Origin: Phaeoceros laevis | Taxonomy: Eukaryota; Anthocerotophyta; Anthocerotopsida; Notothyladales | NCBI GenBank assembly: GCA_049999765.1 | Contig: JBNGIQ010009253.1 | Coordinates: 1-38,039 of the forward strand | DNA length: 38,039 bases | Direction: 5' to 3' | Part shown: positions 21,877 to 34,127 of the stretch, piece by piece | Layout: each line of letters begins with the position of its first letter | Numbering within the stretch: position 1 is the first letter of the stretch | Made by a program: the position numbers and the translations under genes | The notes under the pieces: generated by a model | Databases searched by the model: none | What the model was told of the DNA's origin: nothing | The model's input: the letters and a program-made list of their open reading frames with translations, nothing else

Positions 21877-23374
21877 ATGCAATGGTGTACCATCGAGTCC
21901 GACCCTGGTACATCCACCTTGGTCCCTCCTCTGTCACTAACTTTTCCGTCGAACTCTTCTGCGCGTTGCGCTGCAGAATTTTCTCATGGGGGACTGGTTG
22001 CAGGGGTCTTTACGGAGCTCATTCAGCAAATGGAAGTCAAAGGGGTCCAGGTGACAACTCTTGATGCTCTTCTTGTCCATCTTGTTAATGGCTGTATGTC
22101 CACGTAGGGGATGGACCGTAGAATCCTCTTGCGAGTTGCTCACCTTTTGAAATGTTGCGCCGTTTGCAAGGTTGAGGAGCTCTACTGTCTGGACCTCGAC
22201 TCGCTTGTAGAACTAAGGTTGGGCCTTGTGGCAGGAATGGTCACCCAAGTGTATTTTGTTTGAGAGCCGGCTGACCAGTTGTTTTGACACCCAACAGGCC
22301 AGTGTATGGGCTTATTTTCCTCTTCAAATGGCGACCTGGAGAAAAGGATGCGCGGCCAGTTTTGAAGGACTACAACCCAAATCTTTTCTTTGCAAGCCAG
22401 GTTGGAATGCAACATTTTCTGGGTGTGACTGAGTGTGTGCCTTCGAGTGAAGGGCGAAGCTGATAAGGGAATTGTTGCTTGTAACGATGGGACTAGACCC
22501 AGTAGGGAGCAGTGAAGGATTTCTCATCGGGCCTCGGATCAAACTTATCAAATACAATACTGTCCTAAATAGTGCTTGATATGTTTGCCATCCTCTTGTG
22601 TTGCAGGTGATAAACAATGCCTGTGCCACTCAAGCTATTCTGTCAATCCTGATGAACCAGCCAGAGATTGATATAGGTCCAGAGTTATCCATGCTGAAGG
22701 AGTTCACCAGAGAGTTTCCCCCAGATCTGAAGGGTCTGGCTATCAACAATTCTGAGGCAATACGAACTGCACACAACAGCTTTGCAAGGCCAGAGCCTTT
22801 TGTTCCTGAGGAGCAAAAGGTAGCAGACAAAGATGACGATGTCTACCATTTCATCAGCTACCTCCCCATCGATGGTGTCTTGTACGAGCTTGATGGACTG
22901 AAGGAAGGGCCGATCAGTTTAGGTCCATGTGGGGACGGTGGGCCAGACAGCATCGAGTGGTTAAAAATGGTGCAACCTGTGATCCAAGAAAGGATAGAGA
23001 AGTATGCCAAGAGCGAAATCAGGTTCAATCTGATGGCGGTCATCAAGAACAGGAAAGATACCTTTTTGATGCGGATTGCGGAGCTTGAGAAACAGAGAAC
23101 TCTCATTTTGGATGGTCAGGTCAAAGGTGAGGATGCGATGGATGTCGATTCGGCAGCTGCGGGAGAGTTCAGACAGTCTCTGACTGATGTTGAAAAGGAC
23201 ATCGCAAGACTAAATGTGAAGATCATTTTTGAAGAGGAGAAGTACAGGAAGTGGAGGACGGAGAACATCAGGCGGAAGCATAATTACATTCCCTTCCTAT
23301 ATAATTTCTTGAAAATTTTGGCCGAAAAGAAGCAACTCAAGTCGCTCATAGAGAAAGCCCGACAGAAGACTTAA
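21877..23374 (+). CDS. UCHL5: Ubiquitin C-terminal hydrolase, UCHL5/UCH37 type
   Basis: Five exons fit GT-AG and phase: 21877-21907, 22004-22050, 22171-22217, 22298-22400 and 22607-23374. They give 331 residues, the usual family length. The peptidase C12 domain starts with [18 protein letters not shown]. The oxyanion Gln and catalytic Cys lie in [12 protein letters not shown], with the catalytic His in YHFISY and Asp in YELDGLK. The C-terminal UCH37-like (ULD) region ends [23 protein letters not shown]37 enzymes trim ubiquitin at the proteasome through Rpn13, and in animals they also join INO80. The first exon is only 31 bp. Codons for [13 protein letters not shown] match the family exactly, which supports the short exons. 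All catalytic residues are present. Confidence 0.95.
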
Positions 23375-24631
23375 ATCTTCTCTATCATTGATTTGTCGTT
23401 TCTACTTACCGAACAGTGGTAATTTGTACTCAGTTCTAACCCACTAGATCTAGTTGTAGAGGACGAGTACTGGAATCCAAGCTGCGAGTTTTTAGACGAA
23501 ATCGCGTCTTCTAGTCTCACTTACTTGGAGTTCTGGCACATCATAAAGTGAACTGGTTAGCGTTTTGAAGACATCCCACGTATTCCTGTGCCGAAGTCTT
23601 CCACCTAGGTACTGTCGTAGGGAGTCTAGACACTAGGTAGGCTTGACCGCTCGGAGAGGTTTACTACTCGAAGCTTTTACCCACCCCGGTAATTCCTTCC
23701 CCTTTCACAGCATCATGAAAGCCATGATTATGATTATAGCCATCTATACTCATCAGGACTGCTGATAAGGATATGTGGGGCCCGCGCGGACCCTCCCTCG
23801 CCGCATGCGCTGTGCCATGTCCCTCCATGCTCGTCATCACCCTCTAATAACTGATAATGTGGATGGATTTGTCTTCGTGGGGCGGCCCGTGATAACAGAA
23901 AAACAAAGCTCTGCCAGCTTCAGAAATGAATGTAGATGAATTTTCTACCTGCCAGTGGGGAGGGGGAGTACACGCTGCTACAAAAAATCGGTGGTATCGA
24001 TACTATTTTATTTCCGTGGATGGAAAATGGAGTCCGTGGTGAACATGTGGTTACTGTTTCTCTCGACGATTTATGGGAGCCTGTGTATTCTCTTAGTGGC
24101 GCTTTTCAAACTTCTGGTAGATTCCTAGGCCTTTTCTTCTTATCTCTACAGTTTTTGTTGCTGCCTATCAGTAGCACAACCGTGTCCTGATTAGGAACAG
24201 GGTTATAGCAAAGGAACTCCGCGCCCCAGTCGGCACCATCCTCTCACTGGCAAGTTCGCCTCGTGGAAGCGGAGCACAAGACTGGGACGAGTCTGAAAAA
24301 TCGAGACAGGAAGGAACAGTAGCTCGTGGCTAGGCTGATTACAATGCAGAGCATCCGTCTAATCAACTGGGAACAAGCCCACTCCAACCGGGAACGAGTC
24401 CACAAATGCTCTACGAAAAAGGTGATGATGGTAATTACCCAAACGGTGCCACCTTCCCACCTTCCCACCTTCCTTACCTACTCCAAAGCACCGGCCCTTC
24501 AATCTTCAGAAGTTCAATCATTCAGCTGATGAGGGCATCACCAAGCGCTACAGGGTGCATTCAGCTTCCGAGATTCGGAAGCCGAAGAGTGCCCCATGCC
24601 ATTGCAAAGTAAAAGTGTTACTAAAGGTACG
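23375..24631. other. Intergenic between convergent genes, 1.3 kb
   Basis: No supported gene lies between the 3' ends of the UCHL5 gene (+) and NME7 (-). ORFs here are short and without recognisable domains. Confidence 0.45.
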
Positions 24632-26719
24632 TCAGTACTCCTTATTGAAGATAAATTTACATTCCGACTCTCCATCCTCTGGAAGATCAGTAGCATGGAC
24701 ACCGTTTTTCACCTGTAGAACATGCCACCCGTTTGAGCAATGGACTTGAAGTAGAAAAGACACCATATGGTTGCAGATGGAAACTTTAAGATTGCCTACC
24801 TTGTTCACCCCAAAGTGAGCCCGAAGGGTATTGGGCCTTAGAGCTTGAGCCAGTTGCGCATCAAGAGGGCCGCAAAACTCACGGAAAGCTTCCACAGGAC
24901 AAACCGACAAGTCCACCTTGTCACTGATTTCCAGAGCAATACAGGGGCCATATGCAAGCTCATGTGTCATGGCCTGCAGAAGAGGACAGTCAGATCAGTT
25001 GCTGCACTGAAAAAGGAGAAGGCACGGGCACCGAAAAGGATCCTTACGCCGTAATCTGGAAGCACTCCTTGGTACACCTCATAAAACCTTGAAGTTTGTT
25101 GCCTGTTGAGGTTTATAAGTTCCATAGCAGTGATATTGAATTTTTTCAATATGGCATCAATGATAACCCCCGAAACACCTTACAACAATAACCAGAGGAG
25201 CATTGTCAATGCACGGTATTTCAATTTAAAAAAAAATTGTATTGTTGGTACGGCGGTCAGGATTTAGAATTAATAGGAATTACACCGGTCATAACTCACC
25301 ATCATGCACTGCATGCGGTTTGATAATACAAAGTGTACAGTTCCTCAGCCTTGCAGAAAAGCCAAATTTTCTATCCTTAAAGAAGTACTTTATTTCCTGC
25401 GGAGCACAGCACTCACTGGGTGTGATATAACGTTGCACATCAAACTTTATGTTGATTATGCTGATTATGCAGGTGACGGTACCTCAGAATATCAATTCAA
25501 CACCAGGGACCAAAGAAAGCGTAAGACGAATTACCTGCTGTCCAGCGCCATAGGAATCTGCCCCATGCACTGCATTCCTTGTACTGTCAGTACCAAAAAG
25601 TGCTCTTAAAGAAGATGGCGCCTTCAGCTTTGCCACCTCAGTATTTGTTGGACCTAAGAATGCACGGAAAACCATTGAGCTCTTTGAATGTGATGCTGGA
25701 GAAAATCAGGAGGGTTCAAAACTGAATCATCACTACTGAATCATCGATAAGAACAGTTTCACCACCTCACCGATGAGTACTCTCCATCTCTGAACTGCAT
25801 CTTTAGCAACAAGTTCCATTGCAACACATGGCCCACTTGCCATCAGAGCTGTCAACTCCCTGGCATAGAAGCACAAATTTCAGCTTCAGGCACAGATACA
25901 TGTCTCTTGACAACAGCCCACGCTGTCAGTTTCCAATAAAGACCGGAGGGCACATGGTATTTGCTACATCTAGAAACAGCACAGTGAACAGCCAGAGTTA
26001 CATAATCCAAAGACATCTGAGGCTCACGCATAGAAATCTTTTTTCCGATGCGATATGTAGAAACGTCCTGCCTCTTCCTGTGTCAATCGACACATTTTCA
26101 GCTGCTTGATTATAAATCCATTTTTATTGACGGCGTCAATGATCTTGCCCATGTGATGATAAGCATCTGGTTTTATCATCGCAAATGTCCTGAAAGTGTC
26201 ATCGAAAGGGCACATCAAAGGGCAGTAGTCTAGGCAGGAAGTCCAGATCTAAAGCTTTCCAAAGAGTGTGAGACTACTAAAAGTCGTCTGTTTGTGAGAC
26301 ATACGTTTCTTGCTGCACCCCCAAGCGTTTGCGAGTGAATTCATCACCAAATTCTTCCAGCACAAGTGTCCTCGTGTAGACTAGAAGAGTTCCACCCAAA
26401 AAGAGATGCTCTACCTCTATTGAAGGATACGCAATCCTCTTCAGAAACACCCTTTGGTTCTTTATATCAAACTGCATCACGTTGAGTATGTTTGTAAGTA
26501 CAAACAATGCCATGCCCTGGACATGGGCGGACTTCTCAAAGCCCTAATCACTGTCAGGACCCTGACTAATGGAGACAAGCAGGCGAGAGGGCAAACCAGC
26601 TCAATGGATTTATCAGCTGTGTGATACATAAACTGATACTTCCAGTGTATTTGGGTCATAGGGTCAATCCATCGGACAATGAAGGCATATCGAACACCTT
26701 CGTCACCAGGTAGGGAAGC
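24632..26719 (-). CDS. NME7: NME7-like nucleoside diphosphate kinase (DM10 + two NDK domains), first codons missing
   Basis: Nine minus-strand exons fit GT-AG and phase: 26597-26719, 26305-26471, 26028-26189, 25771-25859, 25535-25653, 25300-25396, 25048-25178, 24800-24973 and 24632-24712. They give 380 residues, against about 376 for human NME7. The order is a DM10 domain (YAFIVRWIDP, FDIKNQRVFLKR), NDK domain 1 (FAMIKPDAY; active-site NAVHGADS) and NDK domain 2 (NCTLCIIKPHAV; NGVHATDLPEDG). The His expected at each active site is present. NME7 is a doublet-microtubule inner protein of cilia and flagella and also binds the gamma-tubulin ring complex. The first exon with the ATG lies upstream of an acceptor at 26720 and was not found, so 26719 is not the true start. 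NME7 fits an organism with flagellate sperm. Confidence 0.92.
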
Positions 26720-29614
26720 CTGCCCAAGGTCAAGAAAACAAAATATCAGCGTGCATAACATCTCACCCGCATAAATGCATAGAGGGGACCCGAAAAGGGC
26801 AAAATGCATGGGGTCACACCATTGTACGCTGGTGGCGACTCCAAATCTCCAAATAAAGTGGTAATTACCACACTCCAACCCTTACCCCACAGAGCATTTG
26901 AGCTGAAATCATATCATCGTAAGCACACTGCACCATTGTCTAAGAGCCAACCTGCAGAAGCACAAGAGAAGCACTTAGTCCACAACGGGCAACAGGTGTG
27001 CGGAAGACCAAGGATGCCTGAAACCAAGAATTGCCATGTTGCTCCACACGAAAATGACGAAACCAGCAGTTCTCCTTGCAATCCGATCATCTGTATCTTC
27101 TCTAAACTTTCAGAACTCTAGATATGCATCACCACGATAGAAGCCACTGATAACAACGAGAAGGTCTCCCACACAACAACCATGTCTGCCTGTAAAGATA
27201 AAGACTTGTTATAGTACTTTGATGTTCGCTCTTTGCAAGCAGAAGCATTAGAATAAGTCTAGAGCTCTATGGCAAAAAGAGAGCAGAACATGAAGAAACT
27301 TCATGTCAGCTGATAGTAATCTGGCACAGTTATGACTCGAATCCCTTCCACATTCCTAAGAACAAGAGAAGGCGCTCTTAAGGACTGTGCGTACAAATTC
27401 TAGCAAAAATCTTAGCTCAGACACACAAGGAACACCCCAATGAAGAATAATTTGCACGTCGTTTGACCCAAAGGTACTGCACAACAACATGCATACCACT
27501 GTCAAGCAGGTAGGCACGCAGGCAAGTCTGTCCATGCCACACAAAGGACAGGACAAGAAAGAGAAACGAAGTGGGTGACCGAAAGATCAGTAACGTAATT
27601 TGGTGTCACAGCAGAGAGAAGCCTCCGGGAGCTAGCACAGCATATGGGAAACAAGCAGGATTCATTCTTATGAGGCAAAGTCTAGACTGCTTGGTACATC
27701 TTGTCCAGCAGTCCACGCCTTTTCTTGACCTCTTTCCCAAAAGCTGCACATCATGTGGGAGAGCTTGCGAAGGCCTACATTGCCAAAGCTTGGGCAAAAG
27801 CCGGGGCACTCTCCCAGAACCCGCAGCTGTTCCCAATCTGAAGGCCTGCCACTGCGGCTTCGCCACTGCTCAAACCTTTTACTATTCCACATCATTTCTT
27901 TCTTTTCTCCAGCATGAACATGTGCATCCAAGGAACAGCATTCTTGAAAAGCAAGAAACTCAAATAACTCCAATGCAGTGCTCTCCACCTACCAAATTCA
28001 TTCATCACTCGATAAGCCCCCGCAAGTGGCACTGAGAGAGACACACTGAATTCTGACCCAGGTTCCGACCTCCCGGCATCCGTCCGCCCAAAGCAGCCGA
28101 AACCCTAATGTGGGGGTGGCATACCAAGAAACACCAAGATCCCGAGACCCAAATTTACGTCCTTCTCCCCGGCGCTTCAGCACTATCTCCTGTGCGTAGA
28201 CCAGAGGACCCGACATCCCTCGCACTCATTCGTAAGGGGAACTAGCCTTCTCCTTCGACGGAGTTGAGACCATAGCATCTGTGGTGAAAGAAGAAGAAAG
28301 CTAGTCCCCTCCATCGAACCCAAAGCTCCGGCAGCCAGGGTTTCATACGGCACCGGACGCTGCAAGTGGAGTCCACCGTGACATACCGGAATGCAGGTGA
28401 AGCAGAATGGCCCCTCCGCCTCTCCTCGAAACGTTCTCATGGTGATGCTGGTGACGAGAAGCGCAGGTTTAGAGGATCTAACGCCACAGCAGCTGAGGGG
28501 GGTACCACTCCAGCCGCAGACTCGCCAACCTCACCGGCTGAACAAACGGGTCCATGGGTGCCAACCCTTCCGATGCCTTAGTCTGGCGAGCTGTGATCTA
28601 GAGGAAGACAGTTATTCCAACCTCCCGCCAAGACGTCGCTTCCCCGGTAGGGTTAGGGTTTTCATTCCGACTCTTCTTCCCCACTCCTGTCCTCTGGTCT
28701 CCTTCGGTCTCCTTGCGTTGGATCGATTCAGAAGTGGAGCAACGGAGCCGCCAACCCTGCCTTTGCTAGCCATCTTCTGTTTCTGCACACTGCTGCACCA
28801 TCCCATTGCTGTGAGATGTTCAGAAACAAGCTCCTGACACTAGAAGAGTAAGAGTATTTGCAACTCGGTTTTTGTCCACGGGTGTGGTAGCTTTTGATGT
28901 TTGCGACTTCTCCGACAGATTGAAGGTCTGTATTGGAGACACACTTGCAAGTGGAGAGGTAGGCCGTTTGGTATGCTTTATTCTGAATCTTGTTCCGTTC
29001 GTTCAAAGTTCCTATGAATCTTCGCTAAAGCTTACTTCAAAGAACTTTGAACGAAAGGAACCAGTTTCCCCCATAAATTCCTAGACCTGACTGAGTAGTT
29101 CAGATATCCGGGCTGCAACTAGACGGCCGCCTCTTAGAAATCAATTCTACCGTCTTGTAAGCTTGTAGGATCAAGTTCTCAAATCCCTGCCTTAGAACTT
29201 TGCTCTTGAATGACCGAGCTGAGCCTGGGCCTGCTGCTCAGGAGAGTGGTCATGATCAGGACGGCAATGACATTGTTGTGGCGGTCGAAGGTTGACAGTA
29301 GAGGGCCAGTGTCGAGGCCTTCACCTTCCCAAGGGCCTTCCTCCATGGCAAGTTGTTTGCACTCGCACAAGAAGGAAGAGGATGGACTTTCTTACAGTGG
29401 TTGAAACAGGGCCGGGTCTTCCTCAGCAGCTGATTGTATCCAGCACAGTGCTTGGCTGTTGAGACTTGGTAGCTTGGGAGGGTCAATCCTAGGGTACCCG
29501 AGGTTCACCTCGTGCTCACCCTGAAAGGAGTAGGTCTGCAAAAGCGCTAGTCTTTTGAGGCTTGTGCTGCACTTCAACAACGCATCTCCTGTACAGAAGC
29601 TCCCACCTTCCGGA
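26720..29614. other. 2.9-kb region with likely NME7 5' part, otherwise no gene
   Basis: The missing NME7 start exon should lie here on the minus strand. Telo-box-like motifs occur at about 28099 (AACCCTAA) and 28649-28664 (TAGGGTTAGGGTTTT), suggesting a promoter or 5' UTR near 28.0-28.8 kb. Around 28985-29060 short complementary blocks (CGTTCGTTCAAAGTTC and GAACTTTGAACG) could form a hairpin. ORFs of up to 154 residues have no recognisable domain. The part from about 29100 on is 3' flank of the minus-strand kinase gene. Confidence 0.4.
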
Positions 29615-32320
29615 CTATCTCGGATTCATCGGTGTGTTGGAGTCGTAGGATGCATTACTGCTGGTTGGGGTCGACGTCTGGCTTGTTGTCAATTGTGATT
29701 CTGAGATATGAGAGTCTTCAGACAGGTCTGCAAGAGCTCGCATTTCGATAGCTCTGTAGGCCGCTCTCTGGCTGGCTTCATCCCTGATGTAAAACTCCTC
29801 TGCTTTCAGGTCGGAGCCTTTTATCCTCTGCAGCATCTCCACCACCTCGCTCATCGAAGGCCTGGCTGCTCTCGACGACACCAGACAAGCTACAGCAACC
29901 TGCCACACACCAAGCTCACTTCACACAACTGTCTATAGATCTGGCACAGATGGAGCAACGGCAGCATCTGGAAGAAGACAAACGAGGTAAGTACCACCAC
30001 TGACTGACCTGCGCAACTGCTTCCACCCTTTGCAATTCTTTTTCCGACAACGTAGCCAGCATCCCCGCATCCATAATCTCCCTCGTCCTCCCACTCTTGA
30101 TCAGGGGCACCGACCGAAGAGCCAGGTTCTGGTCAGCGTCAACCAGGGTGACGTCAATGGGCTTCTTGGAGGTGATGAGCTCCAGCAGCACCACCCCATA
30201 GCTGTAGACATCCGTCTTGTCCGTGAGCTGGAAGTTGTGGAAGTACTCAGGATCCAGGTACCCGGGCGTCCCCTTCACCACCGTCGACACATGAGTGGCC
30301 TCCAAATCCACCAGCTTGGACAGCCCGAAATCCGCCACCTTGGCATTGAACTCGTCGTCCAGCAGGATGTTGGCCGACTTCACGTCCCTGTGGAAGATGG
30401 GCGGGGTGGCCTGGACGTGCAAATACTTGAGCGCCTCGGCCGTCTGCAACGCGATCTTGAACCGCGCGGGCCAGTCCAGCTTGCCGGAGAACTGCGCCAC
30501 GTTGAGGTGATCCTGCAGCGTCCCGTTGGGGATGAACTCGTACACCAGAAGCGGCACCTCCAGGTCGACACAACACCCCAGCAGCTTCACCAGGTGCCGG
30601 TTGTTCACCTGCGACAGAATGGCCACCTCGTTCACGAACTGGTCCATGTCGCTGGCGCCCGCGTGCTTGGTGCGCTTGATGGCCACCATCGTCCCGTCGT
30701 CCAGAGTGCCCTGGTACACCGTCCCGAACGCACCACTCCCCACCTGGTTGTCGGCAGAGAACTGGTGTGTGGCGCGTTGCAGCTCCCTGAACGAGAAGAG
30801 GATGCGGCCTCCTGTCCCGGCCAGCATGCCGCTGATGATGGCGGACTGCTGCCGCGCAGACTTGCCCCCAAACTTGCCTGTAGCTTCGAACACCCCGCTG
30901 GTCACGACATGGCGTTCTTGGTACTTCCCTCGGGGCTTGCTGCCGTGCTGCCGGCGGTACCACACCCGCAGGCCCCACAGGAACGTCATCAGTGCAGTGG
31001 CACAGAAGCAGGGAATTATCACAGCTGCAGCCGAGCCATGGGCAGTGCATGGTAAGAGCTCGGAATTCATGAATCCGCTTGTAAGCAAACTACAGGACTA
31101 GCCATCACGACATACCTTCCCAGGGAAACGTCGTTGTCTCGCTCTCCAACGGCAAGCCTACAGCCATTGTTAAAAACCACACTTGAAAGTGTTAGAAACA
31201 CTGCTGATCATGTCATGAATTCATGACAGCAACATGGTAGGAATTAGCCGGCCGCACCAACTCGCACGGTCATCTTCATGTTGCCGGCTGCACAGCTGTT
31301 GCCGACTCCATCTATGAAGTAGTAAGTGCCGTTCCCAGACAGGGGAACGGCAGCATCCGGGTTGGCAAAGATGGCAATCGGGAAGTCTGGGACTCTGCAG
31401 CTGTCGAAATCAGCTTTGGTCACCTGTAAAACATTGTGCTCTTTCCTGATGTAGCTGAACACTGCACCAAGGCAAGCTCAGGGCTCCTCCTATTTCGACG
31501 GTCGGCCAAGAAAGGTTTACAAAGAAGGTAGGCCTGCAGGTGGCGTATGGACGTACCGAGGACAGCGGTGTCGGGAAGAAAGGTGAGCCCGTTGCTGAGG
31601 AGGCTCGCCGTGAGGAAGTTTGTGTAGAAGGCGGGGTCGGCCTGCGGCTCCCAAGTGATGCCGAACCGAATGTCCACTCCTCTTTTTGATGGTAGTTGCA
31701 CGGGAGTTCCTGTGGATGTCCCCGATTCCGGTGCCGGCGCCGGTACCTGCTCGTTGGGGTCGTGCACCAAGACCTTGAACTCCATTCCCGCCTGGCAATT
31801 GGCACTCACCGTGTTCTTTATGCTCCCCGAGCTGGTGATGTAGTAGGTCCCGGGGACGGCGAAGTCGAACACCCTGGCGCCGTTGGTGTACAGGGCCTTG
31901 TTCTGCACGGAGCAGGAAGACAGGTCCGCCTCGTTCCACAGCCCCGTCATATCGTACAGGCTTGGGTCGTAGGTGAAAACTGCGCATGCCATGGCCATCC
32001 ACCACGCAGCAACCTTAAGCTTGTCAGCAGCCACGCCTTGAATTGAAATACAAAAACAGAAGCGGATGCCCGACGGACTCACGGAGGGAGTCGTTCACGA
32101 AGAGCTTGAGCTTGTCGGCCCAGTCCTGGTAGAACCCCGGGGCGGCTGGCGCCCAGGCGCTATCCCAGGCGCCTCCCACGGGGTACTGCCGCGGCTCTGC
32201 CGCGCAGGGTGCGGGTGCCGGCACCAGCGCCACCAGCGTGATCGCAAACTTCAGCAGCGCAACGGAATCATGCCTTCCTGAAAGCCACCGGCGTGAGTTG
32301 GAGCTCGCCCCCGCGGCCAT
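29615..32320 (-). CDS. Receptor-like kinase with two tandem phytocyanin domains
   Basis: Six exons fit GT-AG and phase: 32083-32320, 31557-31979, 31258-31461, 31116-31157, 30009-31024 and 29615-29899. They give 735 residues. The order is signal peptide (about 20-41), phytocyanin 1 (about 45-152), phytocyanin 2 (about 178-288), a 14-codon linker exon, transmembrane segment (about 304-325) and kinase (about 380-650). The kinase is complete: GSGAFGTVY, VAIK (K419), HRDVKSANILL (D516), DFG (534-536) and GTPGYLDPEY. It resembles the WAK-like group. Both phytocyanins lack the copper Cys (ITSSG, YFIDG), so they are early-nodulin-like; domain 2 keeps the first His (EHNVL). The first four introns are phase 1, as in the gene at 17073-19470. 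An upstream in-frame Met at 32338 is an alternative start. The weakest junction is GTTG|GTGCGG at 31257. Confidence 0.85.
31211..31228. repeat. 18-bp perfect palindrome in intron
   Basis: TGTCATGAATTCATGACA is a perfect palindrome within the third intron (31158-31257) of the tandem-phytocyanin kinase gene. No function is evident. Confidence 0.8.
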
Positions 32321-33245
32321 GCCTTCTGCTCCCCTCATCCAAGCTCGAGATGATTGCGCTCCCAGGCTGCTGCTCCGTGCCCGGCGGTTGGGTGGTACGA
32401 GTTCGCTCTGAAAGCAGGGGCCGCAGGTGGGCAATCCTCTGCCGGCGCAGCGTCAGGTGAGGCTTGCAATTGCGGGCAGGGACGGCTCGGGGGAGAAGAG
32501 GTTCGAACTCACGCGGTTGCGAGGGCGGAGAGACACTTCCTTCCTCGAAAGGATTCGCCCCAGGGTGGCCCACGTCAACAGCACCAGCACCAGGGACGGC
32601 TGTCTGCCAAGACGAAGCTCGATGGGAGGCTGGCCTCCCGGCCGGCCGGCCTGCCTGCCGGCCCAAGGATACAAGTGGACTATTCCAGGTTTGCACACGA
32701 CAAATGGCAAACATGTCGACAAACATCCAATTCCTACGCTTCAGGTAGAGGACAAATTTAATTGAGAGCTTGTGAGTTCACATTAAGTCATTGGATCGAC
32801 AATATGAGGAGCCACATCTATAGGGCACTAAAAAGAGGCAACTGCCATACAAGCTCTACGGCAGGCATCTTCCCATGGCTGATCACCATACAAGCTCTCA
32901 ACACATAGATTGCTTCCTAGTGCTGATTAGCAACCCTTTCATATAGTCTTCCTAGCATTATTAGACAGGGCATTGAGTTTTTGTTAGCCATGACCCTTTT
33001 CATTAGCCATGACTCTCACACTTGAATCTCTCCAACATGGAAAATTCTAGAAAACAAATCTAGTATGGTGACATTTTTTTTCCATTGGAATCCAAATACA
33101 ATCCCAAGTTCGCAACCATGAAAAATTGAGGATCCTAAAAGCGTAACAAGCTTCTTCCTTATGCATAACCCTAGTACACCCATGGCAACAATACTACAAA
33201 CTCATTAATAACCTCCACCATGTACACGGACACATTGTCATGTAA
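32321..33245. other. Intergenic / promoter side of kinase gene
   Basis: No supported gene. 32321-32700 is GC-rich and probably carries the promoter and 5' UTR of the minus-strand kinase gene. It includes GGCCGGCCGGCC-like runs at 32640-32665. From about 32750 the composition turns AT-rich. Confidence 0.4.
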
Positions 33246-33402
33246 GGTTATCACGAGTACCAAGTTTGGTGCACCTCCGCCACAACAAGACAAGAGGTTA
33301 TCACGAGTACCAAGTTTGGTGCACCTCCGCCACAACAAACAAGAGGTTATCACGAGTACACGAGTACCAAGTCCGCTGCACCTCCGTCACAAAAAGAAAA
33401 GG
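33246..33402. repeat. Minisatellite, about 50-bp unit, three copies
   Basis: GGTTATCACGAGTAC begins at 33246, 33296 and 33345. Each is followed by CAAGTTTGGTGCACCTCCGC in the first two copies and by a diverged version in the third. The third copy has a small internal duplication (CACGAGTACACGAGTAC). Confidence 0.92.
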
Positions 33403-34127
33403 TAAGAGAGCAGCCGCTGCCTTGGATATGATATCCCCCTTAGGAAAAATTATGATGTGCTTTATTGCTATATAAAAATAGTAAGTCCAAAATAGTGTGG
33501 TCATCATTGATTCATTCATTCTACCGCATAGTATAGCATAGCAAAATTCCATCAATTTGGTGATGAGAAGGGCTGAGACCATCTTTAATGTAATGAGATC
33601 CATTGTCAATTTTCTTGCTTGGCAGATCTCAAAATATTGAGTACTTGTGTATTAAAGAATGATATCAACTTGGTGTTTGATCATACAAAAGCAGAATAAT
33701 ATTCTGAACAGAGAGATGGATGTGCGAGCCAATATATATATGACTTGATACACATTTTCTGTATTCAACTATTGCGTAACAGATATAACTAAACAAGACC
33801 GAACAAATTTAAACTAATTACTAATTTAAGATGGAGATTAACATGAGAAAAATGAGTATTTTGGGAAAACTAATAGACGTGCCAGTAAATATAGTGCTTG
33901 ATATATATTTTTTCTATAGTTGACTCTTAGTTGCCGAAGCGTAAAATACGAAAGAGGGAATATTACGTACGTGACGTCAAATTGACGCGATTCGGAATCA
34001 CCGTATATGTGCTGTATTTGCAATTATTTATATCACTATATACGATCTTGTCTATACATACTTAGTTACCTACTTAACTACATCTTTGATTTTGAGCATC
34101 GCACATGAGTGGGCGATGGCGGGCTTG
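33403..34127. other. AT-rich intergenic DNA
   Basis: No gene is seen. The stretch is AT-rich, with TATATATA-type runs near 33733 and 33900, unlike the gene-bearing parts of the window. Confidence 0.45.

Noticed and set aside
28391-28837. Plus-strand 148-codon ORF
   Set aside because: No domain or signal. The region looks like promoter or 5' UTR DNA with telo-box motifs.
30030-31055. Long plus-strand ORF of 341 codons
   Set aside because: It is the shadow of the GC-rich kinase exon on the minus strand. The minus frame shows all kinase motifs and the plus frame shows no domain.
33246-33402. CRISPR-like array
   Set aside because: Units are contiguous tandem repeats without unique spacers, in a plant nuclear context.
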